A DNA stretch of 64,000 bases from Jiangella aurantiaca (GCF_004349105.1 NZ_SMLB01000007.1:1-64000), one strand, 5' to 3'. Shown: positions 1-8,611, counted from the first letter of the stretch. A program made the numbers and translations. Notes: generated by a model from the letters alone, not told the origin.

Positions 1-175
1 GGCCGATCAGCAGCGGCACCACGTGGTCGCGCAGGTAGGACACCACCGCCAGCTCGCGGCCGTTCAGCGTCGCGTCGCCGAGCCCGGTCAAGCCGTCGTC
101 GGTGGTCAGCTTGAGGGTCACGAAGTTACGGTCCGGGCTCGTGACGACGACCTCGGCGGTCTGGATGGCGGTCAT
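1..175 (-). CDS. manD: D-mannonate dehydratase family protein (ManD/RspA-like), N-terminal part only
   Basis: Only the first 58 codons lie in the window; the gene runs off the left edge. The translated start ([18 protein letters not shown], then [11 protein letters not shown] and [12 protein letters not shown]) matches the N-terminal capping domain of the enolase superfamily, ManD/RspA subgroup. Members dehydrate D-mannonate to 2-keto-3-deoxygluconate in glucuronate catabolism, or act as low-activity sugar-acid dehydratases. A run GAGGGGGAA about 10 nt upstream of the ATG is a likely ribosome site. It is divergent from trpS. The catalytic residues lie outside the window, so substrate cannot be judged; the family call is fairly secure. 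Confidence 0.8.
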   Translation of the reverse strand, partial: MTAIQTAEVVVTSPDRNFVTLKLTTDDGLTGLGDATLNGRELAVVSYLRDHVVPLLIG

Positions 176-305
176 GCGGCGGGTTCCCCCTCGTCCGGCG
201 GTGAGTGCCGGCGACTCATGCTATGGACCGCACGGCTCGGGACGCGCAAGGGGGTGCCGGCGCCGCGAACGGGCGCACCGGCGTGTCCCGCGGCGCAGTG
301 ACTGA

Positions 306-1328
<1,023 letters not shown>

Positions 1329-1332
1329 CCCG

Positions 1333-1884
1333 GTGACAGACGCACCTCGGCCCACCGGCCAGGCGATCGGCCTGGCCGTCCCGATTCCCGAGCCCTACGG
1401 CAGCGAGCTGCAGGACTGGCGCCGCTCGTTCGGCGACCCGCTGGCCGACGCCATCCCGGCGCACATCACGCTGCTGCCGCCGACGGTCCTCACCGACGCC
1501 GACCGCGACGGCGTGTACGAGCACCTCGACAAGGTGGCTGCGCGGTTCGCGCCGTTCCGGGTGCACCTGCGCGGCACGGCGACGTTCCTGCCGGTGTCGC
1601 CGGTGGTGTTCGTAGCGCTCGCGCAGGGCATCTCGGCGTGCGAGCGGCTGTCCGAGGCCATTCGCACCGGGCCGCTCGAGGTCGAGCTGTCCTTCCCGTA
1701 CCACCCGCACGTCACCGTCGCCCATCACGTCTCCGAGGAGGCGATGGACAACGCCTTCGACACCCTGGCCGGCTACGACGCCGGTTTCGACGTCGCGGCG
1801 TTCAGCCTCTACGAGCACGGCGACGACGGCTACTGGCGGCGCGAGCGCGACTTCGTCCTGACGGGAGAGGCAGCGCGCGTGTGA
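1333..1884 (+). CDS. 2'-5' RNA ligase family protein (2H phosphoesterase)
   Basis: A 183-residue protein of the 2H phosphoesterase superfamily. Both catalytic H-x-T motifs are visible: H44-I-T46 in PAHITLLPP and H126-V-T128 in HPHVTVAHH. Such proteins hydrolyse or ligate 2'-5' or cyclic phosphodiester bonds in RNA or nucleotides; the cellular substrate in actinobacteria is not established. The GTG start at 1333 lies 4 nt after the trpS stop, and its stop overlaps the GTG of the next gene (GTGA), so it is probably co-translated with trpS and the YihY gene. Confidence 0.9.
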   Translation: MTDAPRPTGQAIGLAVPIPEPYGSELQDWRRSFGDPLADAIPAHITLLPPTVLTDADRDGVYEHLDKVAARFAPFRVHLRGTATFLPVSPVVFVALAQGISACERLSEAIRTGPLEVELSFPYHPHVTVAHHVSEEAMDNAFDTLAGYDAGFDVAAFSLYEHGDDGYWRRERDFVLTGEAARV

Positions 1885-2924
1885 TCGGCCGGCTCCGCGC
1901 GCTCTGGGACCGGCTGCAGCTGACGCTGCCACTGCGCGCGTGGAAGCGCTACAGCGACCTGCGCGGCAACCGGCTGGCCGGCGCGTCCAGCTTCTACGGG
2001 TTCGTGTCGCTGTTCCCGCTGCTCGTCCTGTCGGCAGCGATCGTGAGCGCCATCGCCGGTCCGTCCGGCGTCGACACGGTGCAGGACATCGTGAACGAGA
2101 ACCTGCCGGGCCTGGAGGTGGACGTGTCGACGTTCCACCGCAACGCGGGGACGGTTGGTGTGATCGGCGCCGTGGTCCTGCTCTTCACCGGCCTCGGCTG
2201 GGTCGACTCCGTCCGCGCCGCCGTCCGGTCCATGTGGGGCCTGGACGACCAGCCCGGCAACATCGCGGTCCGCAAGGGCCTCGACATCCTGTCGCTCGCC
2301 GGCCTCGGCGTGCTGATCCTGGTGTCGTCCGGCGCCAGCGTCGTGGTCATCTCGTTCGCCGGCGAGGTGCTCGACTGGCTCGGGTTCGGCAGCGGCGGCT
2401 GGATGCTCCGGGTGGTCAGCGGCCTGGTGTCGGTGGGCGCCAGCACGGCGCTGTTCGCGTATCTGCTGTCCGGGCTGCCGCGCATCGTGGTGCCGGTGCG
2501 GATCCTCGCGGTCGTGTCGCTGTTGAGCGCTGTCGTGTTCGAGGTCCTCAAGCAGTTCCTGGTGCAGTACGTCGCGGGCACGGCGACGCAGAACTCGTAC
2601 GCGGCGTTCGCCACGCCGCTGGCCATGCTCGCGTGGATCTACCTGGTGACCCGGCTGCTCATGGTCGCCGCAGCGGTCACCGCCGAGAGCGCCATCGACG
2701 AGCTCGAGGCGGCCGAACGCGCCGAGGCGGCCGGGCCGCTGCAGTCGCAGACCCGTGGTGAAGAGCCGGCTGGTGCCGGGACCGCGGTGCTGTCCCCGGG
2801 CCAGATCCGCGCGACCGAGGTCGCCGCCGGCGCTGTGCTCGGCGCGGCGGGCCTCGGTCTGGCGCTGCTCGCGGCCCGCGCCGCGCGCACCGTCCGCTCC
2901 GCGTTCCGCCGCTCGTCGTACTGA
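1881..2924 (+). CDS. YihY/virulence factor BrkB family membrane protein
   Basis: A 347-residue integral membrane protein of the YihY/BrkB family (once wrongly called RNase BN). The family hallmark near the N-terminus is present (NRLAGASSFYGFVSLFPLL), followed by about six hydrophobic segments and a conserved NSYAAFATPLAMLAWIYL region near residue 235. The C-terminal ~80 residues are a polar, Ala/Glu-rich tail with one more hydrophobic stretch. The function of the family is unknown. The GTG start at 1881 overlaps the preceding stop by 4 nt, which decides the start even though the frame stays open further upstream. Confidence 0.92.
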   Translation: MIGRLRALWDRLQLTLPLRAWKRYSDLRGNRLAGASSFYGFVSLFPLLVLSAAIVSAIAGPSGVDTVQDIVNENLPGLEVDVSTFHRNAGTVGVIGAVVLLFTGLGWVDSVRAAVRSMWGLDDQPGNIAVRKGLDILSLAGLGVLILVSSGASVVVISFAGEVLDWLGFGSGGWMLRVVSGLVSVGASTALFAYLLSGLPRIVVPVRILAVVSLLSAVVFEVLKQFLVQYVAGTATQNSYAAFATPLAMLAWIYLVTRLLMVAAAVTAESAIDELEAAERAEAAGPLQSQTRGEEPAGAGTAVLSPGQIRATEVAAGAVLGAAGLGLALLAARAARTVRSAFRRSSY

Positions 2925-2987
2925 CCCACGGCGCCTGATCATTCCGGCCCCAGCGATGGGCGTGGGGCTAGGCGTCTCCACGGTTCG

Positions 2988-3005
2988 CCAGGCATGCATG
3001 CCTGG
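2988..3005. repeat. 18-bp perfect palindrome
   Basis: CCAGGCATGCATGCCTGG is its own reverse complement. It lies about 65 nt after the YihY stop, outside any gene. It could be a protein-binding site or an RNA hairpin; there is no downstream T-run, so it is not a classical terminator. Confidence 0.6.
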
Positions 3006-3137
3006 TAGAGCGGGAACACCCCTACTTGACGTGATCACTTCCGGCTCTTCTGCTCGTCCGTGGGTGGTGAGCGGCCGGGGGTCGGTCGGCACGGCCGGCC
3101 GCGCGCTCGGGCGACCGTGGCCGGCGGTATGGCGTTC

Positions 3138-3270
3138 GCCGTCCCCCTGCTGCCCCATTCTCTTGCCGCGACCGCGCGCCTCAAGCGGACTTTTGGGGCG
3201 CTTCGCGCGGCGATGACCGCTTGACCCGCACGCCCGCGGCCAAGAACGGGCAGCGATCAGGGGGACGGGG
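3138..3270 (+). repeat. Long palindromic intergenic repeat, copy A (~133 bp)
   Basis: The left end GTCCCCCTGCTGCCC (3141-3155) and right end GGGCAGCGATCAGGGGGAC (3248-3266) are inverted copies of each other, and the pairing continues inward through TTCT-CTTG/CAAGAA and CTCAAGCGG/CCGCTTGAC. The arms total about 45-50 bp each around an apex of about 35 nt. The whole unit is homologous, in opposite orientation, to the copy at 3529-3678. It contains no convincing coding sequence. It looks like a non-autonomous palindromic element (MITE- or REP-like) or a structured RNA; I do not recognise a named family. Confidence 0.7.
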
Positions 3271-3528
3271 CGAGTCTGGGCACACCTCAGTGTGGGCAGC
3301 TGTGCTCTCGGTCCGCCGAGGGCGCTGGGCGTGGTTTGGTGTGGCGTTGGTGCTGGTGGACAGCGGTGATCATCAACGATCGTGGACATCACCAGGATTA
3401 CCCGAGCCTCAACACGCCTGCAATCGTGTTGGTGCACCAGAAGACCTCATGATGGCCCCCGAAACGCCGGCAGATCTCACCACGTGGACACCGGCGAACG
3501 GTGCACCGGCGGGCTGTGCCCGCTCTTC
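3271..3528. other. Spacer between palindromic repeats, no gene seen
   Basis: About 260 nt between the two palindromic copies. Open frames here lack conserved-looking protein sequence and natural ribosome sites. A small inverted repeat GGTGAT...ATCACC lies near 3364-3393. I see nothing else that can be supported. Confidence 0.4.
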
Positions 3529-3678
3529 CCCCGTCCCCCTGATAGCTGCCCGTTCTTCGGCCGCGTGCGCGCGGGTCAAGTCCACGGCCTCCAACCAGCC
3601 ACGAAGCGCACCCAGCAGAGGCCGCGGACTTGAGGCGCGGGTGCGCGGCCAAGACAATCGGGCAGCAGGGGGACGGCC
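3529..3678 (-). repeat. Long palindromic intergenic repeat, copy B (~150 bp)
   Basis: The inverted homologue of 3138-3270. Left arm CCGTCCCCCTGATAGCTGCC and right arm GGGCAGCAGGGGGACGG pair, and pairing runs inward to GTCAAGTCCaCGGCCTC (left) and GAGGCCGcGGACTTGAG (right), leaving a ~26-nt apex. Arms are about 60 bp with few mismatches, so single-stranded DNA or RNA would fold into one long hairpin. Compensating length differences between copies A and B (ATAG or CGAT inserts beside CTGCCC) suggest that the hairpin shape is conserved. Confidence 0.7.
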
Positions 3679-3803
3679 AACCTACGAGCCCAGGCGAACG
3701 TGTCACGCGTCCAGCGGGAGGCGACCGCCGGGAACACGGCCGCGTCACCGACGAAACCGCGCCGGCACGTCCCCAACACCCGCGACGCCCTGACCGTCGT
3801 CAT

Positions 3804-3827
3804 CCACCCTGGCGGCTCACAGGGTGG
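3804..3827. other. Small hairpin (7-bp stem)
   Basis: CCACCCT (3804-3810) and AGGGTGG (3821-3827) form a 7-bp stem with a 10-nt loop. It sits about 110 nt downstream of the carboxypeptidase stop on the opposite strand and could end that transcript, but there is no U-tract on either side. Confidence 0.35.
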
Positions 3828-3867
3828 GAAGGACCCACGGATCGGGTCGGAGAGCCTCATTTCCATG

Positions 3868-3885
3868 GGCAGCAGGGGGACGGCG
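3868..3885 (-). repeat. Solo terminal remnant of the palindromic repeat
   Basis: GGGCAGCAGGGGGACGGC here is identical to the outer end of copy B (3660-3677). No matching opposite arm is present nearby, so this is a half-element or decayed third copy, about 50 nt from the end of the carboxypeptidase gene. Confidence 0.6.
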
Positions 3886-3935
3886 GACGTCCGTCCGGCC
3901 CACGGACCGAGCAGACCGACTGGCCAGGCTCCGCC

Positions 3936-5159
3936 TCACCTGGACGAGTAGCGGCCGGACGACTTCGGGCGGCGCCGGCGCAGGGCGAAGCCGACCCCAC
4001 CGGCGAGCGCCGCCGCGGCGAGGCTGAGCCAGACCACCGGGGGCACGTCGTCGGAGCTGCCGCCGGGGCTGCTCAGGGCGTCGCCGTAGTCGTCGAGTGG
4101 GTTGCGGCCGAGGATGTCGCCCTCGTCGGAAGCGTCGGTGACCATCGCCTCGACCTCGTCGGGCGCCACGAGGTGACCGACCGGCTGGGTCTCCGGCGCG
4201 GCGAACGCCCAGTCGAAGAGTGCGGCGGCGGCGTCCTCGGCGCGCCCCTCGGAGCCGAGGATCGTCGCGATGAGGGTCCGGCCGTCGCGCTCGACCGCGC
4301 CGACGAAGGTGTGGCCGGCGAGCGTGGTGAACCCGGTCTTGAGGCCGATGGTGCCTTCGTAGGAGCCGAGTAGCCGGTTCTGGTTCTGGATCTGGAACGT
4401 CGCGCCGTCGGTGCCAGGGAAGTCGTAGACCGCGGCGGCGGCCAGCCGGGCGATGGTCTCGTCGTCGAGGGCCTCCCGGCCGATCAGCGCGAGGTCGTAG
4501 GCCGACGACAGCTGGCCGGGGGAGTCCAGGCCGTGCGGCGTGACCGCCTTGGTGTCGAACGCGCCGAGCCGGCGGGCCTCGTCGTTCATCTTGTCGACGG
4601 TGGCGTCCTGGCCGCCGGCCGCTTCGGCGATGGCGTGCGCGGCGTCGTTGCCGGACGCGAGGATCAGGCCGTGCAACAGCTGGTCGACGGTGTAGGTCTG
4701 GGCGGCGACGATGCCGACGCGGCTGCCCTCGACCGACGCGTCCTCCTCGGTGGCGACGTAGGTCTCGTCGGGGTCCAGCGCGGCGCCGGTGGCCAGTGCC
4801 GTCAGCAGCTTGATCGTGCTGGCCGGCGGACGGCGCTCGTGCGGGCTGTACGCGGCCAGCACGTCGCCGGTCTCGGCGTCGGCGACCAGCCAGGCCTGTG
4901 CGTCGACGGCGGGCAGCGGCGGCGCCGACGGCGACACCAGCGGCACCCCGGTGGCGGCCAGGTCGTCGCCGCCGACGATCTCGTCGACGGGGGAGTCGGC
5001 CGGCGGCGCGAGGACGGTAGGCGACGGCGTGGCCGACCCGGTGCCGGCGGGCGTCTCGGCGTGGGCCGGCGGCAGCGTGGCGGATCCCAGCACGACGAAC
5101 GCCGCCACCGGCACGATCCAGGCGCGGTGGCTGCGGCGGGAGCGCAGTGCGGAGCCCAT
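3936..5159 (-). CDS. D-alanyl-D-alanine carboxypeptidase (serine peptidase S11, low-molecular-weight PBP)
   Basis: A 407-residue penicillin-binding protein that removes terminal D-Ala from peptidoglycan stem peptides outside the membrane. Catalytic motifs are visible: S114-T-I-K117 (SxxK), S169-G-N171 (SxN) and K274-T-G (KTG). An N-terminal signal segment (residues ~13-35, ending PPAHA) and a C-terminal hydrophobic anchor followed by a basic RRRR tail give the usual topology. The ATG at 5159 places a typical basic MGSALRSRRSHR before the signal core; the frame is open upstream to 5219 but that extension is unlikely. A Pro/Ser-rich linker (residues ~38-85) precedes the catalytic domain. Confidence 0.93.
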   Translation of the reverse strand: MGSALRSRRSHRAWIVPVAAFVVLGSATLPPAHAETPAGTGSATPSPTVLAPPADSPVDEIVGGDDLAATGVPLVSPSAPPLPAVDAQAWLVADAETGDVLAAYSPHERRPPASTIKLLTALATGAALDPDETYVATEEDASVEGSRVGIVAAQTYTVDQLLHGLILASGNDAAHAIAEAAGGQDATVDKMNDEARRLGAFDTKAVTPHGLDSPGQLSSAYDLALIGREALDDETIARLAAAAVYDFPGTDGATFQIQNQNRLLGSYEGTIGLKTGFTTLAGHTFVGAVERDGRTLIATILGSEGRAEDAAAALFDWAFAAPETQPVGHLVAPDEVEAMVTDASDEGDILGRNPLDDYGDALSSPGGSSDDVPPVVWLSLAAAALAGGVGFALRRRRPKSSGRYSSR

Positions 5160-5255
5160 GGTCCAGGTCAGAGTAGCCAACGCCGACCGCGAGGTCCCAA
5201 GCGGCGGTGAGTCCCACAAGGGGAAAGGTAATCAGCCAGTGTCCGGAGCTGGAGG

Positions 5256-5756
5256 TCAGCTCGGTGCGTCGTCGAACGGCAGGACGAGGGTCCGGAGCAG
5301 GTCGGCGAGCCGCCTCCGCTCCTCGGCGCCCAGCCCGGCGAGCAGCCGGCGCTCGTTCGCCAGCAGTCCCTCCAGCGCGGCGTCGACGGACTTCTTGCCG
5401 AATTCGGTGAGCCGGACGCGGACGGCGCGGCGGTCGTCCTCGTCGCGCCGCCGGCTGACCAGCCCGCGAGCGGTGAGCTTGTCGACCCGCGCCGTCATGG
5501 TGCCGCTGGTGACCAGCGTCTGACCGAGCAGGACGCCGGGCGACAGCTCGTACGGCTCGCCGGCTCGGCGCAGCGCCGCGAGGACGTCGAACTCCCACGG
5601 CTCCAGCCCGTGCTCGGCGAACGCGGCCCGTCGCGCGCGGTCGAGATGCCGCGCCAGCCGGCTGACGCGCGACAGCACCTCCATGGGGCTGACGTCGAGG
5701 TCGGGCCGCTCGTGCCGCCACGCCTCGGTCAGCCGGTCGACCTCGTCCTGCGCCAT
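5256..5756 (-). CDS. tamR: MarR family regulator, TamR-like
   Basis: A 166-residue winged-helix MarR regulator with the conserved wing region RRDEDDRRAVRVRLTEFG. It is divergent from the trans-aconitate methyltransferase gene, the arrangement described for Streptomyces TamR, which responds to trans-aconitate and citrate-type ligands and controls tam and central-metabolism genes. Two TCTTGA-type inverted repeats in the shared intergenic region are the likely binding sites. The TamR assignment rests on this context plus fold; ligand-binding residues were not checked. Confidence 0.85.
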   Translation of the reverse strand: MAQDEVDRLTEAWRHERPDLDVSPMEVLSRVSRLARHLDRARRAAFAEHGLEPWEFDVLAALRRAGEPYELSPGVLLGQTLVTSGTMTARVDKLTARGLVSRRRDEDDRRAVRVRLTEFGKKSVDAALEGLLANERRLLAGLGAEERRRLADLLRTLVLPFDDAPS

Positions 5757-5794
5757 GTCACGACTCTACGGCGCCTTATGTCACTGCCCAAGCT

Positions 5795-5808
5795 TCTTGA
5801 CGTCGAGA
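5795..5808. promoter_or_regulatory. Putative TamR operator, distal site
   Basis: TCTTGACGTCGAGA is an imperfect palindrome sharing TCTTGA with the perfect site at 5827-5842. The two centres are 33 bp apart, about three helical turns, which suits two dimers on the same face. It lies 39 bp upstream of the regulator's start. Confidence 0.6.
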
Positions 5809-5826
5809 GAGCGGCCTGATTCATTT

Positions 5827-5842
5827 ATCTTGACATCAAGAT
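5827..5842. promoter_or_regulatory. Putative TamR operator, perfect palindrome
   Basis: ATCTTGACATCAAGAT is a perfect 16-bp inverted repeat (ATCTTGA-CA-TCAAGAT) in the divergent tamR/tam spacer, 21 bp upstream of the tam ATG. MarR-family proteins bind palindromes of this size. Binding would cover the promoter region of tam. Confidence 0.75.
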
Positions 5843-5863
5843 TACCTCCGAAGGGTGCACGCG

Positions 5864-6628
5864 ATGTGGGATCCGGACCGCTACCTGACGTTCGCCGGCC
5901 AGCGCGCGCGGCCGTTCGCCGACCTGCTGGCCCAGGTGCCGGCCACCGACGTCGACGAGGTCGCCGACCTCGGCTGCGGGCCGGGCACGCTCACCGTCGG
6001 CCTGGCGCAGCACTGGCCCGGCGCGCACGTCGTCGGGGTCGACTCGTCGGCGGAGATGATCGCTGCGACGCCCACCTCCCCGCCTGACGGCGTCGAGTTC
6101 GTCCACGCCGACCTGCGCGACTGGACGCCGGAGCGCCCCGTCGACGTGCTGCTCAGCAACGCGACGCTGCAGTGGGTGCCCGGCCACCTCGACCTGCTGC
6201 CCCGGCTGGCCGGATTCGTCGCCGACGGCGGCTGGCTGGCGTTCCAGCTGCCGGGCAACTTCGCCGAGCCGGCGCACGCGCAGCTGCGCGACCTCGCCGC
6301 TGACGAACGCTGGCCGGCGCTGCACGACCTCACCTGGCCGTCGTCGCACGACCCCGCGACCTACCTCGACGCGCTGCTCGATCTCGGCTTGGCGGCCGAC
6401 GTCTGGGAGACGACGTACGTGCAGTTGCTCCAGGGCGACGACGCGGTGCTGGAGTGGATGAGCGGGACGGCGCTGCGCCCGGTCTTCGCCGCCCTGGACG
6501 ACGCCGCGCGGGCCGCGTTCGTCGCCGAGTACCGCGACCGGCTGCGGGCCGCCTACCCGCCCGGACGGTACGGGACCGTGCTGCCCTACCGGCGCATCTT
6601 CGCCGCCGGCCACAAGATCGCGCGGTGA
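5864..6628 (+). CDS. tam: trans-aconitate 2-methyltransferase
   Basis: A 254-residue class I SAM-dependent methyltransferase that methylates trans-aconitate, an inhibitory isomer of the aconitase intermediate. The SAM site DLGCGPG is at residues 35-41. Family features include the N-terminal MWDPDRYLTFAGQRARPF, LSNATLQWVPGH and the C-terminal YRRIF. The ATG at 5864 has GAAGG about 10 nt upstream; an in-frame GTG at 5855 is less likely. Divergent from the MarR gene, as in Streptomyces. Confidence 0.93.
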   Translation: MWDPDRYLTFAGQRARPFADLLAQVPATDVDEVADLGCGPGTLTVGLAQHWPGAHVVGVDSSAEMIAATPTSPPDGVEFVHADLRDWTPERPVDVLLSNATLQWVPGHLDLLPRLAGFVADGGWLAFQLPGNFAEPAHAQLRDLAADERWPALHDLTWPSSHDPATYLDALLDLGLAADVWETTYVQLLQGDDAVLEWMSGTALRPVFAALDDAARAAFVAEYRDRLRAAYPPGRYGTVLPYRRIFAAGHKIAR

Positions 6629-6648
6629 CCGCACCCGCCGCCAGAGTG

Positions 6649-6674
6649 CCCTGGGGGTGGGGCTGGCCCCAGGG
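6649..6674 (+). terminator. GC-rich hairpin downstream of tam
   Basis: CCCTGGGG (6649-6656) and CCCCAGGG (6667-6674) form a perfect 8-bp stem with a 10-nt loop, 20 nt after the tam stop. No U-run follows, as is common for high-GC actinobacterial terminators. Confidence 0.55.
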
Positions 6675-6729
6675 CAAGACGGGTGGTGCCGGGATGTCCC
6701 CGGAGTGCCGCCGCTTCGAGGATCGAAGC

Positions 6730-7764
6730 ATGACCACTCGGACAGACGTTCCCGCTGCTCCGCGGCCCGGCAGCGACTACGCGAGGCTCTCCCGGAAGAT
6801 CGCCGACGCCGGGCTGCTGGACCGCCGGCCCGGCTACTACGCCGTCCGGATCGGGCTGGTGGTGGCGGCCTACGCGTCGGCCTGGAGCATGTTCGCCGCC
6901 GTCGGCGACTCGTGGTGGACGCTGGCGCTGGCGGGCGTGCTGGCCGTCGTCTTCGCCCAGGTGGCGCTGGTGGCGCACGACCTCGCGCACCGGCAGGTGT
7001 TCAGCCGCCGGCGGCCCAGCGAGATCGCCGGTCGCATCGCCGGCAACCTCGGCATCGGCATGAGCTACGGGTGGTGGCAGGAAAAGCACACGAGGCACCA
7101 CTCGAATCCCAACCACGAAGAGCTCGACCCCGACGTGGCGCCGGACATCCTCGTCTGGTCGAAGCGGCAGGCGGGCAAGGCGTCCGGGCTGACCCGCGTG
7201 ATCGCGGCTCGGCAGGCGTTCCTGTTCTTCCCATTGCTCACGCTCGAGGGCTTCAACCTGCACGTCGCCGGCGTGCGGGCCACGCTGGACCCGCGGATGA
7301 AGCGCCGCCGGCTCGAGCTCGGACTGCTGCTCGCCCACTTCGCCGGCTACCTGGCGCTGGTGTTCTCTGTGCTGCCGCCCGGCAAGGCGATCGCGTTCAT
7401 CGTGCTGCACCAGGCGCTGTTCGGCATCTACCTCGGCTGCACGTTCGCGCCCAACCACAAGGGCATGCCCACGCTGACCGAGGAGGACGAGCTGGACTAT
7501 CTGCGCAAGCAGGTGCTCACGTCGCGCAACGTCAGCGGCGGTCCCGTCATGGACGTCGCCCTCGGCGGCCTCAACCACCAGATCGAGCACCATCTGTTCC
7601 CGAACATGCCGACGCCGAACCTGCGGAAGGCGAAGCCGATCGTCCAGCAGTACTGTGCGGAGCTGGGCGTGCCGTACGCGGAGACCACGCTGGTCGAGTC
7701 GTACCGCATCGCGCTGCGGCACATGCACGACGTCGGCGCGCCGCTGCGCACCGGCGCTCGATGA
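6730..7764 (+). CDS. membrane fatty acid desaturase / acyl-CoA desaturase
   Basis: A 344-residue membrane di-iron desaturase. All three histidine boxes are present: HDLAH (83-87), HTRHH (120-124) and HQIEHH (283-288). The third box with Q-x-x-H-H places it with front-end/linoleoyl-CoA-type desaturases rather than the Delta-9 type encoded at 10004-11002. Hydrophobic segments flank the boxes at ~40-80 and ~165-245. It probably introduces double bonds into membrane lipid acyl chains using ferredoxin or flavin reductase electrons. The start at 6730 follows CGAAGC without a strong ribosome site; the open frame upstream is not homologous. Confidence 0.9.
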   Translation: MTTRTDVPAAPRPGSDYARLSRKIADAGLLDRRPGYYAVRIGLVVAAYASAWSMFAAVGDSWWTLALAGVLAVVFAQVALVAHDLAHRQVFSRRRPSEIAGRIAGNLGIGMSYGWWQEKHTRHHSNPNHEELDPDVAPDILVWSKRQAGKASGLTRVIAARQAFLFFPLLTLEGFNLHVAGVRATLDPRMKRRRLELGLLLAHFAGYLALVFSVLPPGKAIAFIVLHQALFGIYLGCTFAPNHKGMPTLTEEDELDYLRKQVLTSRNVSGGPVMDVALGGLNHQIEHHLFPNMPTPNLRKAKPIVQQYCAELGVPYAETTLVESYRIALRHMHDVGAPLRTGAR

Positions 7765-8197
7765 CGTCCAGCGTCCGACCCAGCATCAGCAGCGAGGCCA
7801 GGACGCCGATCCCGCCGAGCATGATGAGCTGGAGATCGGACTCGTGCAGGCCGTAGGCGCCCCAGCACAGCAGCTCGGCAAGGATCAGCAGCCAGGTGGC
7901 ACGGGAGATCCCCGTCGCCCGGTCGGTGCGGTAGGCCGTCCACACCGACGGTGCGACCTGGATGGCGAAGGAGACGGTCAGTGCGCCGGCGGCGGCGAGC
8001 AGGACGGTCCAGCCCGCAGCCGTGGCCGCCGCGGCGGGGTCGATCCCGTCGCGGCGGGCGATCAGCATGGCGAGCGCGCCGGCGAAGATCGCGGCGGAGG
8101 CGGCAGGAACCAGGGCGGTCCAGTACGCGCCGAGCGGGAAGTGGGCGAGCCATCCAGCGTTGTTCACGCTCGTGAGCGCCGCCCACGACCATGACAC
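7571..8197 (-). CDS. PQ-loop/SWEET-like small membrane protein, probably degraded
   Basis: The frame from GTG 8197 encodes about 145 convincing membrane-protein residues, then runs about 195 nt antisense into the 3' end of the desaturase gene with an Arg/Ala-rich tail that looks spurious. The real part has four hydrophobic segments and a PQ-loop-like signature (IQVAPSVWTAYRT, then GISRATWLLILAELLCWGAYG), as in SemiSWEET/PQ-loop transporters. The absence of a natural stop before the neighbouring gene and of a clear ribosome site suggest that its 3' end was lost. It may alternatively be an intact overlapping gene; confidence in function is low. Confidence 0.45.
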   Translation of the reverse strand: MSWSWAALTSVNNAGWLAHFPLGAYWTALVPAASAAIFAGALAMLIARRDGIDPAAAATAAGWTVLLAAAGALTVSFAIQVAPSVWTAYRTDRATGISRATWLLILAELLCWGAYGLHESDLQLIMLGGIGVLASLLMLGRTLDVIERRCAAARRRRACAAARCGTTRPAWSPRTARPAPHSTAGRSASPSAGSASACSGTDGARSGG

Positions 8198-8242
8198 GCC
8201 CGCGGTGTCGCCGGTCCGGCGCAGCGTGGCGAGCTGGGGCTG

Positions 8243-8524
8243 GTGGCCGTCACGATGGACCGCGAGGACGCGGCCACCATCGCCGACTGCGAGGCCGCGA
8301 TTGCGGCGATCCCACAAGTGCGGCACGCGGAGCGCCTCTTCGGCGACCCTGACTATCTCCTGTGGGACGTCGCGCCGGACCTGACGTCGTACGCGCAGTT
8401 GCGCGACGAGAAGCTCGCCACCCTGCCCGGGGTCGCACGCCTCACCTCGACCATCGTGATGAAGCGGATCGTCGACAACCGCCCGCTGCCGGTCGGCGAG
8501 CCGCTGCGAAGCCACGCACAGTGA
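8243..8524 (+). pseudogene. Lrp/AsnC family regulator fragment (ligand-binding domain only)
   Basis: The 93-codon frame is a recognisable AsnC/Lrp RAM domain (VAVTMDREDAATIADCEAAI, then IPQVRHAERLFGDPDYLLW, ARLTSTIVMKRIV). The N-terminal HTH domain and linker that should precede it are absent; upstream DNA instead holds the start of the opposite-strand PQ-loop frame. Homology appears to begin slightly upstream at about 8232 (ELGLVAV), which argues for truncation of a full gene rather than a natural stand-alone RAM protein. No ribosome site is evident before GTG 8243. Confidence 0.7.
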
Positions 8525-8611
8525 CGCTCACCGGGCGAAACGGCATCGCACCGGCACGAGTTCCGCCAAATCGCCACGGAGAGTGATCGCGAGACGGTAC
8601 GTTCTCCCCTC

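Noticed and set aside
3001-3012. CCTGGTAGAGCG resembles a tRNA D-arm
   Set aside because: No acceptor, anticodon or T-arm sequences can be paired around it; the resemblance comes from the adjoining palindrome.
1830-3437. A 535-codon minus-strand frame spanning the YihY gene and the repeat region
   Set aside because: It is antisense to YihY for most of its length, has low-complexity Arg/Gln/Asp/His composition and no ribosome site. The plus-strand protein has a recognised family motif.
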